From contig CANMNU010000086.1 of the NCBI GenBank assembly GCA_947499175.1, forward strand, positions 1 to 5,515: DNA of 5,515 nucleotides, given 5' to 3'. Position numbers and translations under genes: made by a program. Under the pieces are notes generated by a model. That model did no database searches, had not been told where the DNA came from, and saw nothing but the letters and a program-made list of their open reading frames with translations. Below are positions 1 to 5,370 of this stretch, piece by piece; within the stretch, counting starts at the first letter, position 1, and the number at the start of each line of letters is the position of its first letter. This DNA comes from Alphaproteobacteria bacterium. Lineage in GTDB: Bacteria > Pseudomonadota > Alphaproteobacteria > Paracaedibacterales > CAITNM01.

Positions 1-477
1 AATATGTGCATAATTTGAAAGTTCCTTGTTAGAACGCTCCAATGAAGTAAGAGTTTCTTGCAATGTATTTTCTTTTATCTTAGTCCTGGTTATGTTTTCC
101 ACATAAAGAATAATTCCAAATATTTCACCATCTTCTGAATACCAAGGAATTTGTTCTGAATTCCACCATTCAACAGTACCATCGTCCCTGTAAAAAACAG
201 AGTCCTGCCACTTTAAACGTACTCCATTCAAAACTTCTTGATGCGCTTCTTTCCACTTATCAGGCATATCAGGCACCAAATCATACCAATGGATATTACC
301 AAAGGTATTTTCTTTTTTAATTGGAGATTCTTCAAAAAAACGATCGCTAGCTGCCACATAATACAAATTTTTATCAAAAACAACCACAGGAACTGGTAAA
401 TTTTTAATAAAGAGCTCCAGCATATGGTTATCAGGTCTTTTGCCAACCAACCATTTTGCAATGCTATCAATATACAT
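1..477 (-). CDS. PAS-domain sensor protein, probable histidine kinase (N-terminal part, cut by window edge)
   Basis: Reading leftward from an ATG at 477 there are 159 codons without a stop, running off the window at position 1; an in-frame TAG at 490-492 limits upstream extension. Residues about 19-135 form a PAS domain. An early strand reads VPVVVFDKNLYYVAASDRFF (28-47), a WYDLVPDMPDKW segment lies at 64-75, and the C-terminal PAC-like part is FYRDDGTVEWW (95-105), then IPWYSEDGEIFGIILYVENIT (110-130). A helix with coiled-coil character follows (136-155, ending LERSNKELSNYAHI). In PAS histidine kinases this linker normally leads straight into the S-H-D-L-x-E-P phosphoacceptor box, so a kinase is the likely continuation, but no catalytic residue is inside the window. 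A diguanylate cyclase or other PAS output is possible. The ligand is unknown, and no transmembrane segment precedes the PAS, suggesting a cytoplasmic sensor. The Shine-Dalgarno is weak (AGG, 11 nt before ATG); M19 at 423 is an alternative start. Confidence 0.5.
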   Translation of the reverse strand, partial: MYIDSIAKWLVGKRPDNHMLELFIKNLPVPVVVFDKNLYYVAASDRFFEESPIKKENTFGNIHWYDLVPDMPDKWKEAHQEVLNGVRLKWQDSVFYRDDGTVEWWNSEQIPWYSEDGEIFGIILYVENITRTKIKENTLQETLTSLERSNKELSNYAHI

Positions 478-537
478 ACTGTAATTAACCTAAAGCCATA
501 GCTCTATTATCCCACGTAACACCATACAGACTAGTAA

Positions 538-548
538 GAAGTTACTTC
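538..548. promoter_or_regulatory. Short perfect palindrome upstream of the sensor gene
   Basis: GAAGT-T-ACTTC is an 11-bp perfect inverted repeat lying 61 bp upstream of the sensor-gene ATG at 477, in the 104-bp gap between that gene and the stop of the 582-959 gene. Its position suits an operator. It is short enough to arise by chance, no family of regulator is suggested, and it has no second copy in the window. The rest of this gap shows only a weak -10-like GATAAT (minus strand, near 507-512) and no convincing terminator for the upstream gene. Confidence 0.5.
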
Positions 549-581
549 ATTCAAACCTTAATGCCAAGCTTTTATAATAAA

Positions 582-959
582 TTAATTCAAATTTCTTTGC
601 TTTTTCCTTGGCTCAGTATCTGTGTACAATCCAACATACCTAATGTTACTTACGAAATTCTTTGCATTTTTTTGTTCAACCCTTTTTTTGTTGTCAGTAT
701 AGCTTGACGGTACAGGCCCAAGCCTACTTTTATCAAAAATAGCAACAACGGAAGTCTTAGCTGCTCCCCTGCTACTACCTTTTGGAGACACACTTTTAGA
801 GCCAGATTTTTTCTGACGCTTAGCAGCTTTTTCTTCTGATTCATCATCCCAAAAATTTTTACGCATGTAATTACTGGAAATACTACGCTTTTTATCGGGA
901 TCATCTGTAGCGCTTAAAGCACTAAAAAAAACCACTAGAGTAAGTAACAAATTGACCAT
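582..959 (-). CDS. Unrecognised small basic protein with N-terminal hydrophobic segment (putative exported protein)
   Basis: I do not recognise this 125-residue protein. The start is supported by a G-rich ribosome binding site (AGGGGG, 4 nt before ATG). Residues 3-16 are hydrophobic (NLLLTLVVFFSALS) and followed by an acidic turn TDDPD, so a Sec signal peptide or membrane anchor is plausible. A-L-S|A (14-17) could be a signal-peptidase site, but the n-region lacks the usual Lys/Arg and there is no lipobox cysteine. The rest is hydrophilic, cysteine-free and Lys/Arg-rich, with basic clusters at 23-25 (KKR), 44-51 (KAAKRQKK), 91-93 (KKR) and 118-122 (RKKQR), and a low-complexity Ser/Lys/Gly stretch at 51-69. 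R33-K34, twelve residues, then KRQKK (47-51) fits the bipartite nuclear-localisation consensus. The C-terminal half (71-113, with IRYVGLYTD) looks more ordered. The gene stands alone, divergent from the MFS gene. It could be a secreted effector, a periplasmic nucleic-acid-binding protein or a lineage-specific envelope protein. Coding status is likely; function is unknown. Confidence 0.5.
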   Translation of the reverse strand: MVNLLLTLVVFFSALSATDDPDKKRSISSNYMRKNFWDDESEEKAAKRQKKSGSKSVSPKGSSRGAAKTSVVAIFDKSRLGPVPSSYTDNKKRVEQKNAKNFVSNIRYVGLYTDTEPRKKQRNLN

Positions 960-963
960 AGTT

Positions 964-969
964 CCCCCT
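964..969 (-). promoter_or_regulatory. Ribosome binding site of the 582-959 gene
   Basis: On the minus strand the sequence reads AGGGGG-AACT-ATG. This G-rich Shine-Dalgarno sits at slightly short but workable spacing. It is the main evidence, apart from open length and protein character, that this orphan reading frame is translated from 959. Confidence 0.5.
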
Positions 970-993
970 AGATACTTTGTCTGTATCTATAGA

Positions 994-1023
994 ATTACAC
1001 ATGATCAGTTAATAATTAGTTAA
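994..1023 (-). promoter_or_regulatory. Candidate sigma-70-type promoter for the 582-959 gene
   Basis: On the minus strand TTAACT (1018-1023) is followed after 18 bp by TGTAAT (994-999), which matches five of six positions of the -10 consensus. Transcription would begin near 987, giving a leader of about 28 nt. A second AGTTAAT copy (1007-1013) lies exactly one helical turn (11 bp) from the one overlapping the -35, and GATAC-N7-GTATC (971-987) spans the expected start site; either could be an operator. AT-rich DNA yields such matches easily, so confidence is low. Confidence 0.5.
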
Positions 1024-1040
1024 TTTGCTTTTTAATTCTA

Positions 1041-1065
1041 AACTCTAATTAGGAATTAGAGGGTT
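1041..1065. repeat. Inverted repeat CTCTAATT-AGG-AATTAGAG in the divergent intergenic region
   Basis: CTCTAATT (1043-1050) and AATTAGAG (1054-1061) are perfect 8-bp arms around a 3-bp centre. They sit between the divergent start codons at 959 and 1179, a good place for an operator serving one or both genes. The first 20 bases (1041-1060) match the outer end of the IS982-type element at 5371-5390 at 16 positions, so a decayed insertion-sequence end is an alternative reading. It is not followed by a T-run in either direction, so a terminator is unlikely. Confidence 0.5.
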
Positions 1066-1139
1066 AAAAATATTACTCAAAATTTTTCATGGAGTGACCC
1101 TGTCATCGCAATACCATCACTTGTGTATTTTTCTCAATA

Positions 1140-1163
1140 GTTCTAAATAGGTATTATTAGAAC
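1140..1163. promoter_or_regulatory. Inverted repeat GTTCTAA-N10-TTAGAAC just upstream of the MFS gene
   Basis: Perfect 7-bp arms (1140-1146 and 1157-1163) with a 10-bp spacer end 15 bp before the MFS start codon. One arm-to-arm centre spacing is 17 bp, close to two helical turns, as in many dimeric-repressor sites. As RNA it would form a hairpin next to the start codon. The spacer and right arm include TATTAT (1152-1157), a five-of-six match to a -10 box, but no good -35 is spaced from it. Operator or leader hairpin; which one cannot be told from sequence. Confidence 0.5.
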
Positions 1164-1178
1164 AAAGTTTGGTTAACT

Positions 1179-2540
1179 ATGGCCATATTTTCCTCCTTAA
1201 GTCGCCAACAAAAAGAGGCCGTTGGGCTTTTGCAAATTGGTACCTTCCTAGAATACTTCGACCTTATGCTATATGTACATATGGCAGTTCTGCTCAACGA
1301 ATTATTTTTTCCTAAGACAGATCCCCACACAGCTGCGTTGCTTACGGCATTTGCTTTTTGTTCCACTTATGTCTTAAGACCTTTTGGAGCCTTAATATTT
1401 GGCTGGATTGGCGATAACATTGGGAGAAAAGCTACAGTAATTATTACTACTATGATGATGTCTATTTCTTGTGTGGTGATGGCAAACCTTCCAACTTATG
1501 CTCAAATTGGTGTTTCTGCTGCTTGGGTTGTTACCATTTGTCGTATCGTTCAGGGACTTGCTTCTATGGGGGAATATGTAGGGGCAAATATTTACCTAAC
1601 TGAAATAATAAAGCCCCCAAGTCAATATCCTGCTGTTGCTTTTTTGGATACCGCATCAAGCTTTGGTGGGGTAATGGCATTATTTGTGGCAACTATAGCC
1701 ACCTCTTCAACTTCTGCTTTTAACTGGCGCATTGCTTTTTGGATTGGAGCCGGTTTAGCCGTGGTGGGTTCTGTCGCACGAACACGTCTTCGGGAAACTC
1801 CTGAATTTATTAATGGAAGAAGACGCATAAAAAGAAGAATAGAAGACGCTAATAATGATAAGACTAAGAAATTGTCACGGCTTAGCAGCAGCGCCAATAG
1901 CTTATCGAATCAAAAAGCTAGTTATAAAACTCTCATAAGTTATTTTTTAATGTCATGTGCTTCACCTTTATGCTTTTACGTTACTTTTATTTATTGTGGG
2001 ATTCTAAAGAAAAACTTAGGATATACAGCTGAAGCAATCATTCACCAAAACTTGTTTGTTTCAATGTTGGGAATGATGAGTCTTACGTTAACTGCTTTTT
2101 TAAGCTATAAAATACGGCCGTTGTTTATTCTTAAATCAAAAGTTTTTATTCTTTTTTTCTTTGTGTTGTTAACTCCATACTTACTTTCTCATCTTTCTTT
2201 ATATAAAGTAATCTTTGTGCAGATCACATTTATTATCTTTGGTTTAGCTATCAATCCAGCCTACCCCATCATTTTTCAGCACATACCAGTTTTTAAACGC
2301 TTTACAAATGCATCTTTTATATACGCAACATCACGTGCGTTAACATATATAATAACCACATTTGGTTGTGTTTATTTAACAAAATGGTTTGGTTACTACG
2401 GATTACTCATTATAATGCTTCCTATAACCCTAGGCTTTTATTGGGGCGTGCTACATTTTGAAAAACTAGAGAACCAAAAACAACATCAAGCCCATACCTC
2501 AGCTTCAACTGAACTCAATAAACTTAAGCTAGCAGGATAA
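1179..2540 (+). CDS. MFS transporter of the metabolite:H+ symporter (MHS, ProP-like) family
   Basis: A 453-residue inner-membrane transporter, normal length for the MHS branch of the major facilitator superfamily, which moves small osmolytes or organic acids (proline/betaine, citrate, alpha-ketoglutarate, shikimate) with protons. Family marks are in order: the TM1 motif GTFLEYFD (21-28); the loop 2-3 signature GWIGDNIGRK (75-84); the TM4 motif RIVQGLASMGEYVGA (122-136), corresponding to R-x-x-Q-G-x-x-x-G-G-E; NWRIAFWIGAG (182-192); and RLRETPEF (203-210) before the central loop. That loop (211-250) is strongly basic and Ser-rich. About twelve hydrophobic segments are visible, with a polar tail after residue 430. 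The ATG at 1179 is the only plausible start: a TAG at 1158-1160 lies in frame just upstream with no other start between. The ribosome binding site is weak. The gene is divergent from 582-959 and convergent with the mutase gene. Relatives are often named proP, but the substrate here cannot be inferred. Confidence 0.5.
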   Translation: MAIFSSLSRQQKEAVGLLQIGTFLEYFDLMLYVHMAVLLNELFFPKTDPHTAALLTAFAFCSTYVLRPFGALIFGWIGDNIGRKATVIITTMMMSISCVVMANLPTYAQIGVSAAWVVTICRIVQGLASMGEYVGANIYLTEIIKPPSQYPAVAFLDTASSFGGVMALFVATIATSSTSAFNWRIAFWIGAGLAVVGSVARTRLRETPEFINGRRRIKRRIEDANNDKTKKLSRLSSSANSLSNQKASYKTLISYFLMSCASPLCFYVTFIYCGILKKNLGYTAEAIIHQNLFVSMLGMMSLTLTAFLSYKIRPLFILKSKVFILFFFVLLTPYLLSHLSLYKVIFVQITFIIFGLAINPAYPIIFQHIPVFKRFTNASFIYATSRALTYIITTFGCVYLTKWFGYYGLLIIMLPITLGFYWGVLHFEKLENQKQHQAHTSASTELNKLKLAG

Positions 2541-2582
2541 AATCATGAGTGTCAGTCAATTCTTCATAATGGCTGTAGGGTT

Positions 2583-3953
2583 TTAAATACTTAATCCAAA
2601 GCTCTTAATTTTTTTTAAAATTAATTGCAAATCATCTGCTGTATCAGCTTCAGCGCGTACAATTAAAGCACTTTGTGTATTTGATGCACGTACCAACCAC
2701 CAACCATAAGGTTCTTCAACACGTACTCCATCAATATTTTTAAAAGATTCACCTGAAATTATCAGTTTTTGCTTAATTTGCTCAACAATAAAAAATTTAC
2801 TTTCTTCACTACATTCAACACGAATTTCTGGAGTACAGTATGACTTTGGTAGTTTAGATAAAATACTTGAAAAACGACAATCTAAACTTTGTATATAATT
2901 AATCAAGAATACAGCTGCATACAAACCGTCATCAAAACCGTAGTAATTATGTTTAAAAAACATATGACCGCTCATTTCACCTGCAAAAGCAGCACTATGT
3001 TCACCCATAGCTTTTTTTACCCAGGAATGTCCAGTACGCCCCATAATTGCATTTCCACCAGCAAGCTCAATTGCCTTAAAGGTATTACTTCCACATTTAA
3101 CATCAGCAATAATTGTACTACCAGGAGCCTGACTCAAAATTACACTGCTTATAATTGAAACTAATTCATCGCCGGCAATAATACGCCCTGTGGAATCAAC
3201 TACACCGATACGATCCCCATCACCATCAAAAGCAAAGCCAACATCACAATCATGCTGAAGCACTGCCTCAATTAGGTGCTGTAAATTCTCAGCAACACTT
3301 GGATCAGGATGGTGATTAGGAAAATTACAATCAATTTCCGTAAATAATAATATGTGATTATGTTCTGGTAACATAGCTGTAATTGCTTCAACCACAGGTC
3401 CAGCAGCACCATTACCAGAATCCCAAGCAATTTTTAAAGATTTATTTAAACCTAAATTACCTGATTTTTTCAAAACTAATCTTGCTGCATAAGCATTAAA
3501 AACTTCTTCAGAAGAATCTGTATAACTTCCCTTTACGTTTAATTTAACTGGTTGTAGGTCCAAATCCCTTATCTGGTTACCAAAAAATGACTGGTTACCC
3601 AAAGTTATTTTTATACCATTGTCGTCTTTGGGATTATGAGAACCTGTAATCATTAAAGTAGCATCTGCCTTTAAATAGTGCCCTGCAAAATAACTCATAG
3701 GTGTTGGACCAATGCCAATATCAATTACCTGAAGACCACAATCAATTAAGGCCGCACATAAATGTTGATGTAGAGCTGGTGAACTAGAACGCCCATCACG
3801 GCATACCACAATTTTACGTCCACCATTTTGAAACACCAGGCTACCAAAATGTTGACCAAGCCAGGTTGCATCAGTCACAAATAAATTTAGACCGTATGTG
3901 CCACGTACATCATACTCACGTAAAATTACAGGATTTGGAGTATACCTAAACAC
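2583..3953 (-). CDS. Phosphomannomutase/phosphoglucomutase (alpha-D-phosphohexomutase family)
   Basis: A cytoplasmic enzyme that interconverts hexose 6-phosphates and 1-phosphates (mannose and/or glucose), supplying GDP-mannose or UDP-glucose for LPS or capsule. Numbering from GTG 3953 (456 residues, typical length): REYDVRG at 12-18, RDGR at 52-55, the phosphoserine loop TGSHNP with catalytic Ser105, KIAWDSGNGAAGP at 174-186, the metal loop DGDGDR with Asp243/245/247, GRTGHS at 305-310, the sugar-specificity loop GEMSGH at 325-330, and the phosphate-binding RASNT at 422-426. All four domains and active-site motifs are intact. GEMSGH is the loop of dual PMM/PGM enzymes (AlgC/ManB type). An earlier in-frame GTG at 3962 exists, but AAGGTG (3960-3965) stands 6 nt before the GTG at 3953, and relatives have a similarly short tail before REYD. 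It lies 28 bp downstream of the symporter on the same strand, so probably cotranscribed. It converges with the MFS gene across 42 bp. Confidence 0.5.
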   Translation of the reverse strand: MFRYTPNPVILREYDVRGTYGLNLFVTDATWLGQHFGSLVFQNGGRKIVVCRDGRSSSPALHQHLCAALIDCGLQVIDIGIGPTPMSYFAGHYLKADATLMITGSHNPKDDNGIKITLGNQSFFGNQIRDLDLQPVKLNVKGSYTDSSEEVFNAYAARLVLKKSGNLGLNKSLKIAWDSGNGAAGPVVEAITAMLPEHNHILLFTEIDCNFPNHHPDPSVAENLQHLIEAVLQHDCDVGFAFDGDGDRIGVVDSTGRIIAGDELVSIISSVILSQAPGSTIIADVKCGSNTFKAIELAGGNAIMGRTGHSWVKKAMGEHSAAFAGEMSGHMFFKHNYYGFDDGLYAAVFLINYIQSLDCRFSSILSKLPKSYCTPEIRVECSEESKFFIVEQIKQKLIISGESFKNIDGVRVEEPYGWWLVRASNTQSALIVRAEADTADDLQLILKKIKSFGLSI

Positions 3954-3959
3954 ATTAAA

Positions 3960-3965
3960 CACCTT
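3960..3965 (-). promoter_or_regulatory. Ribosome binding site deciding the mutase start
   Basis: On the minus strand AAGGTG-TTTAAT-GTG places a Shine-Dalgarno 6 nt before the GTG at 3953. The upstream GTG at 3962 overlaps this element and has no ribosome binding site of its own, so 3953 is preferred. The site lies in the short gap after the symporter stop. Confidence 0.5.
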
Positions 3966-3981
3966 GATTGAACAAAACTAG

Positions 3982-5145
3982 TTATGATTTTTGTACCTGT
4001 TTTTTGCAAAAACAATTAGAAACTCTGTCTATCATTTTAGCAAAGGCACCGTTACCCAATACATTTGCACAGGTAATGACTGGATCAAATAGAATATAAA
4101 GCGCTGTAATTAATGACATCATATTTGCATTAAATCCTAAATATGATTCGAGTATTGGTAACATAACAATAATTCCACCCCCAGGTATTGCTGCTACGGA
4201 AAATTTCGCCAAAACAAAATAGAATGTAAATATTACGTAATTAAGAAATGATGGCTCTTCCATTCCAAAGCTTTTAAGTATTGCATAAGCAAGAATAGGT
4301 ATGGCAAAACAATCACCAACAAGGTGAATATTAACTGTAGCTGGAATTACTGAGCGAGCTAGGTCTTTATTTTTGGCATTTTTTTCAGCACCACAAATTG
4401 TAAGTGGCATGCTAGCGGCACTTGACATAGTTGTAAAACCACTTATTGCCGCAGGACAAAGATTCTTAATGGAAGTTGCGAATTCCTTAACGTTTAGGCT
4501 GCTAAAAACAAAATAAGCTAGAAAAATATAGCTGAACTGTGCCGCAGCTATGATTGCAAAAATTACTGAGTAATCTTTAACAATTAGCCACACGGCCCCA
4601 TCCGCTTGCAACTTTATAACAAAACCAGCAACAAACAAAGGTATAATGTAGACAATGAAATTTAGCACTTTACTAACTAATACTTCTATAGTTTTTGAGA
4701 TATTAATAGCCTGTTTAGGATAAATTATTGAAGTAACAATTCCTAAAATAATACCACCAAACATAGCCTTAGCATTGGAAACAATAGTAGGTAATTCAAT
4801 CGACCAAAGCTGTTTAAGGTTAGAAACCTCTGGCACAATCATCGACAAATTGAAATTATAAGCCCAGACTCCTATAAAACCACTTAGCATTGTTGATAAA
4901 AAATTAGATATGCATACCAAAATTAAAATTACTAAGATAATAAGTATTGCTCCGTAGCCAGAAAGTGTTGTTGCTGTTTTGAACAAAAGACTAAAGATTA
5001 TTAATGGTAAAATCATGATAATACATGACTTAATAGACAGGCTGATTGTAAATAAAAATTGCTTAACATTTAACGGAATAAATGGATCTAAAAATACAAT
5101 AGCAATAATTATAGAGATTAATATAAATGGCATATGACGAAACAT
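3982..5145 (-). CDS. Dicarboxylate/amino acid:cation symporter (DAACS, SDF family), divergent binding site
   Basis: An inner-membrane secondary transporter of 387 residues, a little shorter than the usual 400-430. The GltPh/GltP/DctA fold is recognisable. There are six hydrophobic helices in the first half, then HP1 with SSAASMP (241-247; classically S-S-S-A-T-L-P), TM7 with PATVNIHLVGD (268-278; classically A-T-I-N-M-D-G-T), HP2 with IPGGG (320-324), and TM8 with FDPVITCANVLGN (353-365; classically D-x-x-R-T-x-x-N-V-x-G-D). Several substrate and sodium ligands differ (see findings), so naming glutamate, aspartate or C4-dicarboxylate would be unsafe. The start is taken as ATG 5145 because AGGAG (5153-5157) is 7 nt upstream; a longer TTG-initiated frame to 5169 lacks such a site and would place this Shine-Dalgarno inside the coding region. 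It is probably cotranscribed with the downstream mutase. A TATAAA-like -10 at 5193-5198 (minus) is possible without a clear -35. Confidence 0.5.
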   Translation of the reverse strand: MFRHMPFILISIIIAIVFLDPFIPLNVKQFLFTISLSIKSCIIMILPLIIFSLLFKTATTLSGYGAILIILVILILVCISNFLSTMLSGFIGVWAYNFNLSMIVPEVSNLKQLWSIELPTIVSNAKAMFGGIILGIVTSIIYPKQAINISKTIEVLVSKVLNFIVYIIPLFVAGFVIKLQADGAVWLIVKDYSVIFAIIAAAQFSYIFLAYFVFSSLNVKEFATSIKNLCPAAISGFTTMSSAASMPLTICGAEKNAKNKDLARSVIPATVNIHLVGDCFAIPILAYAILKSFGMEEPSFLNYVIFTFYFVLAKFSVAAIPGGGIIVMLPILESYLGFNANMMSLITALYILFDPVITCANVLGNGAFAKMIDRVSNCFCKKQVQKS

Positions 5146-5152
5146 CAGGCCT

Positions 5153-5157
5153 CTCCT
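5153..5157 (-). promoter_or_regulatory. Ribosome binding site deciding the symporter start
   Basis: On the minus strand AGGAG is followed by 7 nt and ATG (5145), near-ideal geometry. The alternative TTG at 5169 begins upstream of this element and has only T/A-rich sequence before it. Confidence 0.5.
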
Positions 5158-5200
5158 AGAGGTATTCAATGTAAAAGATGTAATTAAAGAAATTTATAAC

Positions 5201-5233
5201 TTAACGACTACCAGCACTACACAAATAAAGCAT
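5201..5233 (-). other. Possible leader peptide ORF (10 codons) upstream of the symporter
   Basis: An ATG at 5233 is preceded at 5 nt by a strong G-rich Shine-Dalgarno (AAGGGGAG, 5238-5245 region on the minus strand) and opens a ten-codon frame, MLYLCSAGSR, ending in TAA at 5201-5203. It lies 55 bp before the symporter start on the same strand. The quality of the ribosome binding site, better than those of some full genes here, is the only evidence; the peptide has no run of one amino acid typical of attenuator leaders. Chance is quite possible. Confidence 0.5.
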
Positions 5234-5240
5234 AAAACTC

Positions 5241-5278
5241 CCCTTAAAGTAAACTTGATAATTTAAAATTTACAAGGG
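5241..5278 (-). promoter_or_regulatory. Hairpin that would cover the leader Shine-Dalgarno
   Basis: On the minus strand CCCTT-GTAAA (5278-5269) can pair with TTTAC (5253-5249) and AAGGG (5245-5241), leaving a 3-nt bulge (5246-5248) and a 15-nt AT-rich loop. The 3' arm contains the G-rich Shine-Dalgarno of the ten-codon frame at 5201-5233. The sequence after the stem (GAGTTTTAT) has only a short T-run, so it could alternatively act as a weak terminator for transcripts leaving the insertion sequence. Confidence 0.5.
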
Positions 5279-5370
5279 TTTAGACAGCAAATTTGGATCT
5301 TTACTAAATATTAACGAAATTACGGCTAAATTTGTAATATCCACTGATGGATTGATGAATTACTTCTTAT

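Noticed and set aside
228..470. Minus-strand 80-residue open frame
   Set aside because: It overlaps, out of frame, the PAS-domain frame that starts at 477 and has clear family similarity; the 80-residue product is a shadow with biased composition.
650..904. Minus-strand 84-residue open frame inside the orphan protein gene
   Set aside because: It lies in another frame of 582-959. The longer frame has a ribosome binding site and a coherent signal-like N-terminus, while this one has neither.
1622..1897. Minus-strand 91-residue open frame inside the MFS gene
   Set aside because: It is antisense to well-conserved MHS motifs in the MFS protein, has no family resemblance, and is expected as a shadow.
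2541..2582. Bidirectional terminator expected between the convergent MFS and mutase genes
   Set aside because: I looked for a GC-rich stem with flanking T- or A-runs and found only 3-4 bp pairings, so no terminator is annotated.
2545..2586. Thirteen-codon plus-strand frame (MSVSQFFIMAVGF) after the MFS stop, with AGGA 8 nt upstream
   Set aside because: It is too short, overlaps the convergent mutase stop, and has only a minimal Shine-Dalgarno, so there is no real support for translation.
2889..3158. Plus-strand 89-residue open frame inside the mutase gene
   Set aside because: It is antisense to conserved active-site segments of the mutase and shows no recognisable domain.
5146..5169. Extended N-terminus of the symporter starting at TTG 5169
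   Set aside because: An AGGAG Shine-Dalgarno lies within this extension at ideal distance from ATG 5145, and TTG has no ribosome binding site, so the shorter protein is preferred.
5288..5334. Inverted repeat CAAATTT ... AAATTTG with a 33-bp spacer
   Set aside because: The 7-bp arms consist almost entirely of A and T, in AT-rich non-coding DNA with a long spacer. This is likely chance and has no promoter or T-run beside it.
5264..5352. Minus-strand open stretch of about 29 codons (INPSVDITNLAVISLIFSKD...) ending near 5266, next to the IS end
   Set aside because: It could be the tail of a gene displaced by the insertion, but open runs this long are common by chance, it has no start, and I recognise no family.
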